Shown here piece by piece: positions 43,516 to 51,190 of a stretch of 64,000 nucleotides of DNA. The DNA comes from Streptomyces genisteinicus. Lineage in GTDB: Bacteria > Actinomycetota > Actinomycetes > Streptomycetales > Streptomycetaceae. The first letter of the stretch is position 1. The number at the start of each line of letters is the position of its first letter. The stretch spans positions 2,149,501 to 2,213,500 of the forward strand of contig NZ_CP060825.1 of the NCBI RefSeq assembly GCF_014489615.1. Reading direction: 5' to 3'. The notes beneath the pieces are model-generated. The model saw nothing but the letters and a program-made list of their open reading frames with translations. It made no database searches and was not told the origin of the DNA. The position numbers were made by a program, and so were the translations under genes.

Positions 43516-43942
43516 GGGGAAGCCTCTCCTCGTGAACGCCCGGTCGACGGGGGGTGATGCCGGGGCGTTGCGCAGCAGTCTGGAGGCTTGGAACGCGCTT
43601 GCGGGCCGCGGGACCTGGCGGTTAGCTGCCATGGCGGCTGCCCGCCAGGGGGCGTTCGGGGTGTTGCGGGCGTTGCGGGGTGGGGTGCGCTTCTCGGGCG
43701 TTGTCGGACGCTGTGGCGGCGGGACGACGGGCTGCGGGGCCGGAACAACTGGGTGGCCTCGGGCCGTCCGGCGACCCCGGACACGGTCACGCACAGGGCC
43801 GGACCAGCCGGGAGGCCTCAGCCCGTCCGGCGACCCCGGACACCGTCGCGGGCCGTACCCGCCCGCCGGCCCGCGGCCGGACCACCGCACGGCCCCGGCA
43901 GCACACCGGTCCCGCCCGGGCAGCGCCCGGACCCCGACCGCC
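43516..43942. other. Gene-free stretch with a duplicated 33-bp segment
   Basis: This 427-bp gap between two same-direction genes holds no credible gene. It contains an imperfect direct repeat (43755-43787 and 43814-43846, 59 bp apart), each carrying CGTCCGGCGACCCCGGACAC, whose inner CCGG steps can also fold. It may form the upstream region of the subtilase; no clear promoter was found. Confidence 0.5.
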
Positions 43943-45751
43943 TCAGACCCGTCCGGCCGGGACGGGAGCAACCGCCGCGTGCAGGACGGCCTCGCGCGAA
44001 GGCCGCGGCGACGGGCCGGCGGCCGACGACGGCGTCGCCTGCCCACCGGTGACCGGCGGCGGGTCGCAGGCCTCCGGCGCGCAGGACACCTCCCCGGGGA
44101 GCGGGCCGTCGACCTCGGTGGCGTCCGGCGCGGAGTCGTCGCCTCCCCGCAGGGGGCCCGCGTCAGGGCGTCCGGTGGCCGTGGTCGCCCAGAGCTGGGC
44201 CGGGGAGTCGTCGCGCACCCTGACCGTGACGGGGGCACCGGCGTCGGGCGACACCGGCACGACCGCGAGCCCCTCGTTCCAGCGGGGGACGATCTGCCCC
44301 GTGATGGTCAGGTCGTAGCGGACGTCGGTGCCGTCGGGGGCGGCGCGGCCGGTGCAGGAGCCCGCGACAACGATGCCATCGAGTCCGCGCGAGTCCAGGC
44401 AGAGCCCGGGGGCGAGTGCGCTGCGCAGCCGGCCGTCGGTCTCGTACACCCAGCGCTGGCTGGGGGCCGCCGAGCAGGCGGCCATCAGGATGTCCGCGTC
44501 CGCCCGGGCGTCGCCGCCGGCGAAGTCGACGCACAGGTCCGCCTCGACGTTGCGCAGGGAGAGGGTGACCGGTCCGGCCGGGTGACCGGCCGAGGTCGTG
44601 GAGGGCAGCGGGGCCGACGGGGTGCCTGCCGACGGGTCCCCCGCCCCGGGAGCGGGGCGGGCGCTGCCGGTGACCGTTCCGCCGGGGGCGGCGGGGCCGG
44701 CGTGGTCGGGCTCGTCGTCCGGCCAGAGGGCGGTCGCGAGGCCGGCGACGAGCAGCCCGGTGACGGCGACGGCCGCTCCGATGCCGAGCGCGGTGGGAAT
44801 CGTCCGCTCGGCGGCGGCCCGCCGGCCGCGCAGGACCAGGTCGGGCAGGGCGGCCCGCGCCCGGCCGGACCGGGAGTGGCGGCCGCGTCCGGCGGGCCCC
44901 GGCCCGTCGGACCGGTTCTCTCCGCCCGCCCTGAGCCTGGCCTGGCGGCGCCGTCCGGGCCGGGAGGCGAGGTAGGGGGCCGCGGCGCCGCCGAGCAGCC
45001 CCTCGGCGAGGAGGACTCCGAGCCGTCCGCCGGTCTGGTCGAGCTGGTCGGCGGCGTCCCGGCAGTAGCGGCACTCGGAAAGGTGCACCTGGATGTCGGG
45101 GATGAGTTCGCCGCCGCGCCGCAGGGATATGTCGAGGAGCCGGTTGTAGTGGCGGCATTCCCGGGTGGGGGCGTGTTCGCGGTGGGTGCGGACGCAGGTC
45201 TGGCGGAACTGTTCGCGCGCCTGGCCGAGTTGCTCGGAAGCGAGGCGGGGGTCGATTCCGAGGAGGCCGGCGGGGACGGATATCCCTTCGGCCTCCGTCT
45301 CGGCGTGCCAGAGCAGCACCTGCGGCACCATGGGCATTGCGTGGAATGCACGGGCCACCAATTGGCGGTTCTCGGCCGGTGGTCCGGGAATCGTGAGACC
45401 CGGCAGCGCCGTGGTGACGTCCGGGTCGGCGGCCCAGCTCCTGGCGATGTGCCGGGCGGTGACCAGAAGGTGGGGGCGCACGGCCCCCGTGACCCCGTTG
45501 CGCGCCAGCGCGTCGAGTACCTGGGCGAAGGCGGCCGTGGCCAGCATGGAGGCCGTCCGCGCGGAGGGCGCGCAGGCCGCCGCGTAGTCGAACAGGGGCT
45601 GCCAGTGGCGTGCCAGCAGACCGGCGACGGGGCGGGCGGGCCGGGCCGTGTCGTCGGTCCTCAGTGCGGCGGCGAGTTCCTCGTCGGAGCTCCCGGTCAC
45701 CTGTCCGGCGGGCGGGGAGGGCACGCTCCCGGGCGTGCTGGGGTGCTGCAT
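43943..45751 (-). CDS. Sigma-like/zinc-finger/membrane/ricin-lectin fusion protein
   Basis: Protein of about 602 aa with an unusual order of parts. Residues about 20-210 resemble a degenerate ECF sigma factor (SSDEELAAALRTDD, then ARHWQPLFDYA and TASMLATAAFAQVLDAL, and a second helical region LLWHAETEAEGI). Next is an anti-sigma zinc-finger-like motif HLSECRYC (H-x3-C-x2-C). One membrane helix follows (AVAVTGLLVAGLATALW). The outside part is a ricin-B-type lectin domain with CVDFAGG, QRWVYETDGRLRS and CLDSRG. It would couple an external carbohydrate-binding domain to a cytoplasmic sigma-like region. I chose ATG 45751, with GGAAAG before it; ATGs at 45769 and 45802 are alternatives. Confidence 0.75.
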   Translation of the reverse strand: MQHPSTPGSVPSPPAGQVTGSSDEELAAALRTDDTARPARPVAGLLARHWQPLFDYAAACAPSARTASMLATAAFAQVLDALARNGVTGAVRPHLLVTARHIARSWAADPDVTTALPGLTIPGPPAENRQLVARAFHAMPMVPQVLLWHAETEAEGISVPAGLLGIDPRLASEQLGQAREQFRQTCVRTHREHAPTRECRHYNRLLDISLRRGGELIPDIQVHLSECRYCRDAADQLDQTGGRLGVLLAEGLLGGAAAPYLASRPGRRRQARLRAGGENRSDGPGPAGRGRHSRSGRARAALPDLVLRGRRAAAERTIPTALGIGAAVAVTGLLVAGLATALWPDDEPDHAGPAAPGGTVTGSARPAPGAGDPSAGTPSAPLPSTTSAGHPAGPVTLSLRNVEADLCVDFAGGDARADADILMAACSAAPSQRWVYETDGRLRSALAPGLCLDSRGLDGIVVAGSCTGRAAPDGTDVRYDLTITGQIVPRWNEGLAVVPVSPDAGAPVTVRVRDDSPAQLWATTATGRPDAGPLRGGDDSAPDATEVDGPLPGEVSCAPEACDPPPVTGGQATPSSAAGPSPRPSREAVLHAAVAPVPAGRV

Positions 45752-46269
45752 AGACGTCTTTCCATCCATGGCAATGCGGTGGGGGGTTGCGGTTTCGGCC
45801 ATCGGCTCCGGCCGGCGGGTGCCGGCGGCCGGTCGAAAGGGGCGCGCCTGTTGGTACACACCTTCTGGTGGCGATGCCCTCTCTTTTGGAGAGGCCCACC
45901 CACAGGAAATTCGAACGGTTGATCAGAATGGCGTTTGTTCGGATGCGAGGAGGCTCACCCTGGCACAACTTCCCCGCCATGAACAAGAGTTCCGTTCTTC
46001 CCGCCATTCCCCACCGCACAGGATCGGACAACTTCAGGGGCCGGGAACCGCTTTCTGCGAAGGCCGACGAGTACGGCAATGCCACCCCAATGGAGGGCCG
46101 CTCCTCGACGTTTGCCCGAAAGCGGCCCGAACTCGTCCGGGTTACCGCACGAAACCCCTTCACTTCTGCACACCCGCCCCCGGAAAAGACACGTTCGGCG
46201 ACCCGCCCGCCCCGGCACGGCGCCGCCGGTACGCTGCGCTCCGACGAAACGTCACGAAAGGGGATCAAG
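45752..46269. other. Divergent intergenic region, no gene seen
   Basis: 518 bp between the sigma-like fusion gene (minus) and the VOC gene (plus). GC drops clearly in 45890-46150, as expected for a regulatory region. Frames crossing it have no family resemblance. No palindrome or promoter box could be singled out with confidence. Confidence 0.5.
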
Positions 46270-46686
46270 GTGGCCACTCGCCTCAATCCGTACCTCAGCT
46301 TCGCCGGTGACGCGAAGCAGGCGATGGAGTTCTACAAGAGCGTCTTCGGAGGGACCCTCACGTCCCACACCTTCGGCGAATTCGGCGGGGCTCCCTCGGA
46401 GGAGTACACCGACAAGATCATGCACAGCATGCTGGAGACGGGCAGCGGCTACACCCTCATGGGCGCCGACAACCCGCCCGGCATGGAACACCGCCCCGGC
46501 ACCAACTTCTCCGTGAGTCTCAGCGGTGACGACGCGGACGAACTGCGCGGCTACTGGGAGAAGCTCTCCGCCGACGGCACCGTGGCGGTCCCGCTGGAGA
46601 AGCAGATGTGGGGCGACGTCTTCGGCATGTGCACGGACGCCTGCGGCATCTCCTGGCTGGTCAACATCACGGGCACCGACGCCTGA
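46270..46686 (+). CDS. VOC-family (PhnB/glyoxalase-like) protein
   Basis: Protein of 138 aa with the paired beta-alpha-beta-beta-beta modules of the vicinal oxygen chelate fold, PhnB/YjdN branch: LNPYLSFAGDAKQAMEFYKSVFGG in the first module (broken as LNPYLSFAGDA and EFYKSVFGG), LMGADNPP, and a second module ending in WGDVFGMCTDACGISWLVN. The reaction is unknown. GTG 46270 follows AAAGGGGATCAAG. Confidence 0.9.
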   Translation: MATRLNPYLSFAGDAKQAMEFYKSVFGGTLTSHTFGEFGGAPSEEYTDKIMHSMLETGSGYTLMGADNPPGMEHRPGTNFSVSLSGDDADELRGYWEKLSADGTVAVPLEKQMWGDVFGMCTDACGISWLVNITGTDA

Positions 46687-46737
46687 CCCGTCCCGGCACG
46701 CGGGTCACGGCCACCGCGCGGACGGCCGCCGCCTACG

Positions 46738-47202
46738 ATGGCGGACATGATCCGGCGACAGCGGCGGCGCACGCCCCGGGCCCACGGCACACGGGCCCGC
46801 CTGCTGCTGCTCCTCGCCGTGCTCACCGGACTGCTCGCGATGCACGGCCTGGTGTCCGCACCGGCCACCGCCGCCCCGGCCCCGGCCGGCCACGTAGCGG
46901 CCGCGGAGCATCCGCCGGCCGCCTCCCACGGCCGCACCGACCCGGCACCGGCCCCCGCCTCCGCGGCCCGTGCCGCGGAGGCGGCCGTGCACGACGGCCA
47001 CGGCGGCGCCGACGGCCACGCCGAGCACGCCGACGGCACCTGCGCGGCGAGCGGGCTCGGCGGAGCGCCGGCCCTCCCCGCACTCGTACCGGGACCCTGC
47101 GCCCCGTCCCTCCCGGCTTCCGCGGCCGCGTGCGACGGGCGCACGGGCGAGTCGGGCCGCGGCCCGCCCGCGCTGAGCGAACTCCAGGTCCTGCGCATAT
47201 AG
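46738..47202 (+). CDS. DUF6153 family exported protein
   Basis: Small protein of 154 aa: basic N terminus, membrane/signal helix (about 21-42, LLLLLAVLTGLLAMHGL), then an Ala/His-rich region with HDGHGGADGHAEH and Cys residues, ending in LSELQVLRI. This is the layout of the actinobacterial DUF6153 family, usually found with DUF305 proteins as here. The His/Cys content suggests metal (perhaps copper) handling, which is inference. ATG 46738 or 46747. Confidence 0.82.
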   Translation: MADMIRRQRRRTPRAHGTRARLLLLLAVLTGLLAMHGLVSAPATAAPAPAGHVAAAEHPPAASHGRTDPAPAPASAARAAEAAVHDGHGGADGHAEHADGTCAASGLGGAPALPALVPGPCAPSLPASAAACDGRTGESGRGPPALSELQVLRI

Positions 47203-47392
47203 GCGTCCCCCGCGGCGCCGCCCTCCCCGGGCGGCCCCGCGCCCGTACGCCCTTCTCCGCGAAGCCCCGCGCCCCGGGGACGCCCCGCCGCGCCTTCCTC
47301 AGGAGCCCCACGACTCCGCCCGGGAGCACGCGCCGGAGCCCCCTCGGCCGGCGGCGCTTCGCGCCCTTCGCAGCATCAGGAGTCGCATCACC

Positions 47393-48025
47393 ATGACCGC
47401 AATGAGTTCCCCGGCCCGCCGGGCCGCCGTCCTCGCCGCCACCACCGCGGCAGCGCTCGCCCTCGCCGCCTGCGGGTCCGGCGGCGGCAGCCCGTCCGGG
47501 CACGGCGCCCACAGCTCCCCGGCGGCCTCCGCCCCGGCGCAGTCCTCCGCGGGCCACAACGCCGCCGACGTCACCTTCGCCCAGGGCATGATCCCGCATC
47601 ACCGCCAGGCCCTGGAGATGTCCGGACTGGCCGCCACCCGTGCCTCGTCGGCCGAGGTCAAAACGCTCGCCCGCGAGATCAGCACCGCCCAGGACCCGGA
47701 GATCCGGACGCTGTCCGGCTGGCTGACCTCCTGGGGCGAGCAGGTCCCCGCCCCGGACGCCGACCCCCACGCGGGGCACGGGGCGGGCCACGGGATGTCC
47801 GGGATGATGTCGGACGACGACATGGAGCGGCTGCGGACCTCGTCCGGCGCCGCGTTCGACAGGGCGTTCCTGTCCCTGATGGTCGAGCACCACGAGGGTG
47901 CCGTCGAGATGGCCGAGACCCAGAAGTCCGAGGGCTCGCACGCGCCGGCCAAGGCGATGGCCGAGGAGATCGTCACCGCGCAGAACGCCGAGATCTCCCG
48001 GATGAGGAACCTGCTGGAGAACTGA
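47393..48025 (+). CDS. DUF305 lipoprotein
   Basis: Secreted lipoprotein of 210 aa with lipobox LAAC and a ferritin-like four-helix DUF305 domain. Its hallmarks occur twice: FAQGMIPHHRQALEMS, and later FLSLMVEHHEGAVEMAE. A His/Met-rich loop (HAGHGAGHGMSGMM) joins the halves. Family members occur with copper-handling genes, so metal binding is likely. It is 190 nt after the DUF6153 gene and is followed by a strong terminator. Confidence 0.92.
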   Translation: MTAMSSPARRAAVLAATTAAALALAACGSGGGSPSGHGAHSSPAASAPAQSSAGHNAADVTFAQGMIPHHRQALEMSGLAATRASSAEVKTLAREISTAQDPEIRTLSGWLTSWGEQVPAPDADPHAGHGAGHGMSGMMSDDDMERLRTSSGAAFDRAFLSLMVEHHEGAVEMAETQKSEGSHAPAKAMAEEIVTAQNAEISRMRNLLEN

Positions 48026-48049
48026 CACCGGGGCCGCCGCGCGACAAGC

Positions 48050-48094
48050 CCCCGGCTCGGCCGCACCGCACCCGTGGGTGCGGCCGAGCCGGGG
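48050..48094 (+). terminator. Terminator of the DUF305 gene
   Basis: Perfect 18-bp inverted repeat (48050-48067 with 48077-48094, 9-nt loop) beginning 25 nt after the stop codon. From 48095 to 48370 no gene or other signal is recognisable. Confidence 0.9.
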
Positions 48095-48373
48095 CAGGGG
48101 GTCCGGGACCGGTTCGCCCGGTCGTCGGCGCTCGGCCGCCGGCCGAGCGCGTCGACCGTCCGTCAGCGGCCGTCGTGTGAGCCCTCCGCGGGGCAGGGAC
48201 CGGTGCCCCGCGGCTCGCGAGAACCCCCGGCCCCGCGCCGCTGTGTGCCCGCGGCGCGGTACGCGGTGTGTCACGGCCGGGAGCCCGGGGCCGGCCGTGG
48301 CATGATCGGTGCGGCCCGCGGCACCGTCCCGCACCCCGGCCACCGGGGTCCCGGCACCCTTGCGGCGCATACG

Positions 48374-48397
48374 AAAAACGCCCCTCGGCGGGGGCGT
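48374..48397 (-). terminator. Stranded tRNA terminator beyond the left island end
   Basis: On the minus strand ACGCCCC-(CGCCGA)-GGGGCGT (48397-48378) is followed by TTTTT (48378-48374), a textbook intrinsic terminator. It points in the direction of the tRNA(CAU) gene but lies 26 bp beyond the left tRNA fragment and 10.2 kb from the intact tRNA. No other minus-strand gene ends here. Confidence 0.75.
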
Positions 48398-48422
48398 CTT
48401 CGCACTGCTGAACCGTTGCTTC

Positions 48423-48469
48423 GGTGGGGCGGGTGGGACTCGAACCCACGGCCGACGGATTATGAGTCC
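48423..48469. repeat. Left attachment repeat (tRNA 3' fragment)
   Basis: 47-bp copy of the tRNA 3' half, from the anticodon stem through the T arm to the acceptor end, identical to 58643-58689. The 5' half of the tRNA is missing, so it cannot be functional. The repeat stops abruptly in the anticodon stem. Confidence 0.92.
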
Positions 48470-48585
48470 TTTTCGGGTCTTCCGATCGGTCCCCGCTCTT
48501 GCCTCGATCTTCCTATAACCGCAGGTCACAGGGCCTGTGCTGTTCTGCTCCTGCGCCGGCCTTCCTGATCCTTCCGGGTCCTTCC

Positions 48586-48614
48586 GTCCCCTGCGTGTCC
48601 CCTGGCGGTCCCCC
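48586..48614 (+). repeat. Left iterated GTCCCC motifs (possible integrase arm sites)
   Basis: GTCCCCTG at 48586 and 48597 and GTCCCCC at 48608, each exactly 11 bp apart, so all on one face of the helix. The same motif in the same orientation is repeated at the right end. The interval 48470-48795 otherwise carries no gene; ACCGCAGGTCACAG near 48518 is also present near the right end (about 58495). Confidence 0.5.
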
Positions 48615-48795
48615 GAGAGCCCTCCCGTGGAGGTCGCCTAGGATGCCCGCCTGGATCGCCGCAGGTTGAGCGGTGGGAGAAGTCGAGGTCTCGAACTCGC
48701 TCGCAGCGGAGTGCCTTTCCGTCATGCCGGGCTACGACCGACGTTGTCAGTGGTGCCTCATAGACTGTCGTCAACTGCTCAGATGGGGGGATGCG

Positions 48796-50508
48796 TTGGC
48801 GACGATTCCCGTTCAGAAGCGCCAGGCACAGGATCCGGACTCGAGCGTGCCACGACTGCTAACCGTGGTCGACCGGGTATTGGAGGGCGATGTAGTACTG
48901 CCCAAGTTCCAGCGGAATTTCGTTTGGACTCGGCAGCAGATCCTCGATCTGCTCGACTCCGTAGCGCGTAACTACCCCATCGGCAGCATCCTGCTGTGGC
49001 AGAGCACCGAGCAGCTTGCGAGTGAGCGCACGGTCGCCGGGCTGGCCGTCGGCGAACACCGCCACGGCTATCCGGTGAACTACATCCTCGATGGACAGCA
49101 GCGACTGGCGACGATCTGCGGGGCGCTGCACTGGACCCCGGATGGTGACACTGAGAGTAACTGGAACATCGTCTACGACCTCGAAGAGCAGGCGTTCAGG
49201 CATACGGACACCCTGGAGGACCCACCCTCGCACATCATCCCGGTCCGGCTGCTCTCCAACGGCTTCCTCTTCGCCAACCGTGCTTCGAAGCTCGGCTCTG
49301 AGGACCTGCAGGAGCGGGCCGAGGAACTGTACAACCGCTTCTCGAACTATCAGATCGCCGTAGTCACCCTGCGGGGCATGCCGTCGACCGAGGTTGCGAA
49401 GGTCTTCGAGCGGATCAACAGCACCGCGACCCCGCTCACCGTCGTCGACCTGATGCGGGCGGCGACCTGGAGCCCGGAGTTCGACCTCAAGGACGAGATT
49501 GACGAGCTGCTCGAAGTCCTGAGCCGGAAGCAGTACGGCAAGGTCGACACGAAGACCATGCTGCGCACAATCTCCGCCGCTGCCGGGTTCGGGTTCTCTC
49601 GCGAGGACATGAACCAGCTGCGGAATCTGAACAAGGATGAGCTGGAGGAGGCGGTCAAGGCCGCCGTCGAAGCATCCAAGCTCGCGGTCGACTTCCTGAC
49701 CACGCATGTCCGCACGCCCCGTGCTGCTGCCCTGCCTTACTACAACCAGTTCGCGGTCCTGGTCGAGGTCTTCCGCCAGGTACCGAAGGCCACGGCAGCC
49801 CAGTACGACGCCATCGAACGATGGTTCTGGCTCACCGCCAGCGGCGAGTACTTCAAGGGTTGGAACGCGCGGCAGATGACGGACGACCGCGAAGCGGTCC
49901 ACAGTTTCGCCTCGGGTCGGACCGATGAGATCGAGGTCAGTGCGGGCGTGCCGCGCAGCGTCCTGTGGCGCCGCAATCAGTTCAGGGCCACGAATGCCCC
50001 GTCGAAGCTGCTCGGCCTGTTGCTCGCCGAGGCGCACCCACTGGACCTCCGCAACGGCCGCCGGATCGACACGGACAAGGCGCTGTCCTGGCAGAACGAC
50101 AAGGAGTTCCACCACTTCTTCCCGAAGTCGTTCCTGAAGAAGCAAGGGCTCAACGTGAGCCAGGCCAATGTTTGCGCCAACTTGATCATGCTGAGCTCCG
50201 TGTCGAACATCGCCATCAGCGACCAGCCACCATCGGTCTACCTGAAGGATCTGTGCGAGACCCAGGGCAAGGACACGATCCGTAAGCGCCTGGCGACCTG
50301 CCTCATCGAGGAGGTTGCCTTCGAAGCAGCCCTGCGGGATGACTACGAAGGCTTCCTCCGCGCGCGCTCCGAAACCCTCCACAAGCGCCTGATGGAACTC
50401 ATCGGCTCGTCCGCTGCCGGTGCGCAGGAGCATGTGGCATTCCCCGACGACGGCGGGAGTGGGAGCAGCGATACGGACGAGCCGATCGACCGGGATTCCG
50501 CAGACTGA
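48796..50508 (+). CDS. GmrSD-like DUF262/HNH restriction protein
   Basis: Protein of about 570 aa. The N-terminal DUF262 domain has PKFQRNFVW (36-44) and LDGQQRL (98-104), the nucleotide-binding ParB/sulfiredoxin-like signature of GmrS, SspE and BrxU. The C-terminal part has an HNH-type nuclease motif EFHHFFPKSFLKK with H439/H440, followed by ANLIMLSSVSN. Relatives cut modified or phage DNA in type IV restriction and Ssp/BREX-linked systems. I chose TTG 48796 because GGGGGG lies 6 nt before it and the family starts near here; ATGs at 48673 or 48724 would add an unrelated tail. The RadC-like gene follows at once. Confidence 0.88.
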   Translation: MATIPVQKRQAQDPDSSVPRLLTVVDRVLEGDVVLPKFQRNFVWTRQQILDLLDSVARNYPIGSILLWQSTEQLASERTVAGLAVGEHRHGYPVNYILDGQQRLATICGALHWTPDGDTESNWNIVYDLEEQAFRHTDTLEDPPSHIIPVRLLSNGFLFANRASKLGSEDLQERAEELYNRFSNYQIAVVTLRGMPSTEVAKVFERINSTATPLTVVDLMRAATWSPEFDLKDEIDELLEVLSRKQYGKVDTKTMLRTISAAAGFGFSREDMNQLRNLNKDELEEAVKAAVEASKLAVDFLTTHVRTPRAAALPYYNQFAVLVEVFRQVPKATAAQYDAIERWFWLTASGEYFKGWNARQMTDDREAVHSFASGRTDEIEVSAGVPRSVLWRRNQFRATNAPSKLLGLLLAEAHPLDLRNGRRIDTDKALSWQNDKEFHHFFPKSFLKKQGLNVSQANVCANLIMLSSVSNIAISDQPPSVYLKDLCETQGKDTIRKRLATCLIEEVAFEAALRDDYEGFLRARSETLHKRLMELIGSSAAGAQEHVAFPDDGGSGSSDTDEPIDRDSAD

Positions 50509-50515
50509 GCGGGGC

Positions 50516-51190
50516 ATGCGCATGCGAGTCAAAGACATGCCGGCGACCGACCGACCGCGGGAGCGGCTGTGGCTCCACGGCGCTGAGGCGCTCGCTGACC
50601 GAGAACTACTCGCCCTTCTTCTGGGCTCAGGCATTCCGGGGCAGGACGCGGTCCAGCTGGCCAGCGAGCTCCTTGCGGCGCACGGCGGGCTCCGCGGCCT
50701 GGCTCGGGCAGACCCTCAAGCCCTCGTCCAACTCCCGGGGATGGGCCAAGCGAAGGCGGTACGGGTCGCGTCAGCCTTTCAACTGGCCCGCCGCCTACGG
50801 AACTCGGACCTGCTCAGTCCTGACCGAGTCACAAGCACCGCTGACCTCGCCGCAGTCACCGCACCACTGCTACGCGGGCTACACCACGAACGCGTAATCG
50901 TCGTGGCCTGCGACGCGTCCGGCAAGGTCCTCCGAATCGCCCGCCTGACGGACGGTGCCACGGACCGCAGCCTGATCCCGGTGCGCGACACTCTCGCCCT
51001 GGTCCTGGCGGCCGGCGCTTCGTCCTTCGGCGTGGCCCACAACCACCCCTCGGGCAACCCCGAACCCAGCATGGCCGACCGACAGGTGACCGAACGTCTG
51101 CGGGATGCGGCACAGACGGTCGAACTACGGTTCCTTGATCACGTGGTCGTGACGGGCACCGCCTGGCGCCGGGTCACAGCTGGCCGGTGA
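50516..51190 (+). CDS. RadC-family JAMM-domain protein
   Basis: Protein of 224 aa. An N-terminal helix-hairpin-helix region (LLALLLGSG, then QLPGMGQAKA) precedes a JAB/MPN domain with the metal motif HNHPSGNPEPSMAD (H175, H177 and D188), which is complete. RadC proteins are frequent on mobile elements and defence islands; their reaction is unresolved. It starts 7 nt (ATG 50516) or 13 nt (ATG 50522, better ribosome site GCGGGG) after the DUF262 stop, so these two form a unit. Its end overlaps the convergent hsdMS gene by 17 nt. Confidence 0.9.
   Translation: MRMRVKDMPATDRPRERLWLHGAEALADRELLALLLGSGIPGQDAVQLASELLAAHGGLRGLARADPQALVQLPGMGQAKAVRVASAFQLARRLRNSDLLSPDRVTSTADLAAVTAPLLRGLHHERVIVVACDASGKVLRIARLTDGATDRSLIPVRDTLALVLAAGASSFGVAHNHPSGNPEPSMADRQVTERLRDAAQTVELRFLDHVVVTGTAWRRVTAGR

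Noticed and set aside
38599..43557. Very long plus-strand open frame (over 1600 codons) across the carboxyltransferase and subtilase genes
   Set aside because: It is a shadow frame produced by high GC at third positions; the composition is Gly/Ala/Arg/Val-rich without any family motif, and it lies antisense to a clear subtilase.
43755..43846. Direct repeat upstream of the subtilase as an insertion-sequence end or att site
   Set aside because: The copies are only 59 bp apart with no element between them, and no transposase is near; it looks like a local duplication.
48423..48469. Second tRNA(CAU) gene
   Set aside because: Only the 3' half is present; no D arm or 5' acceptor strand can be formed from 48470 onward, so it is an attachment repeat.
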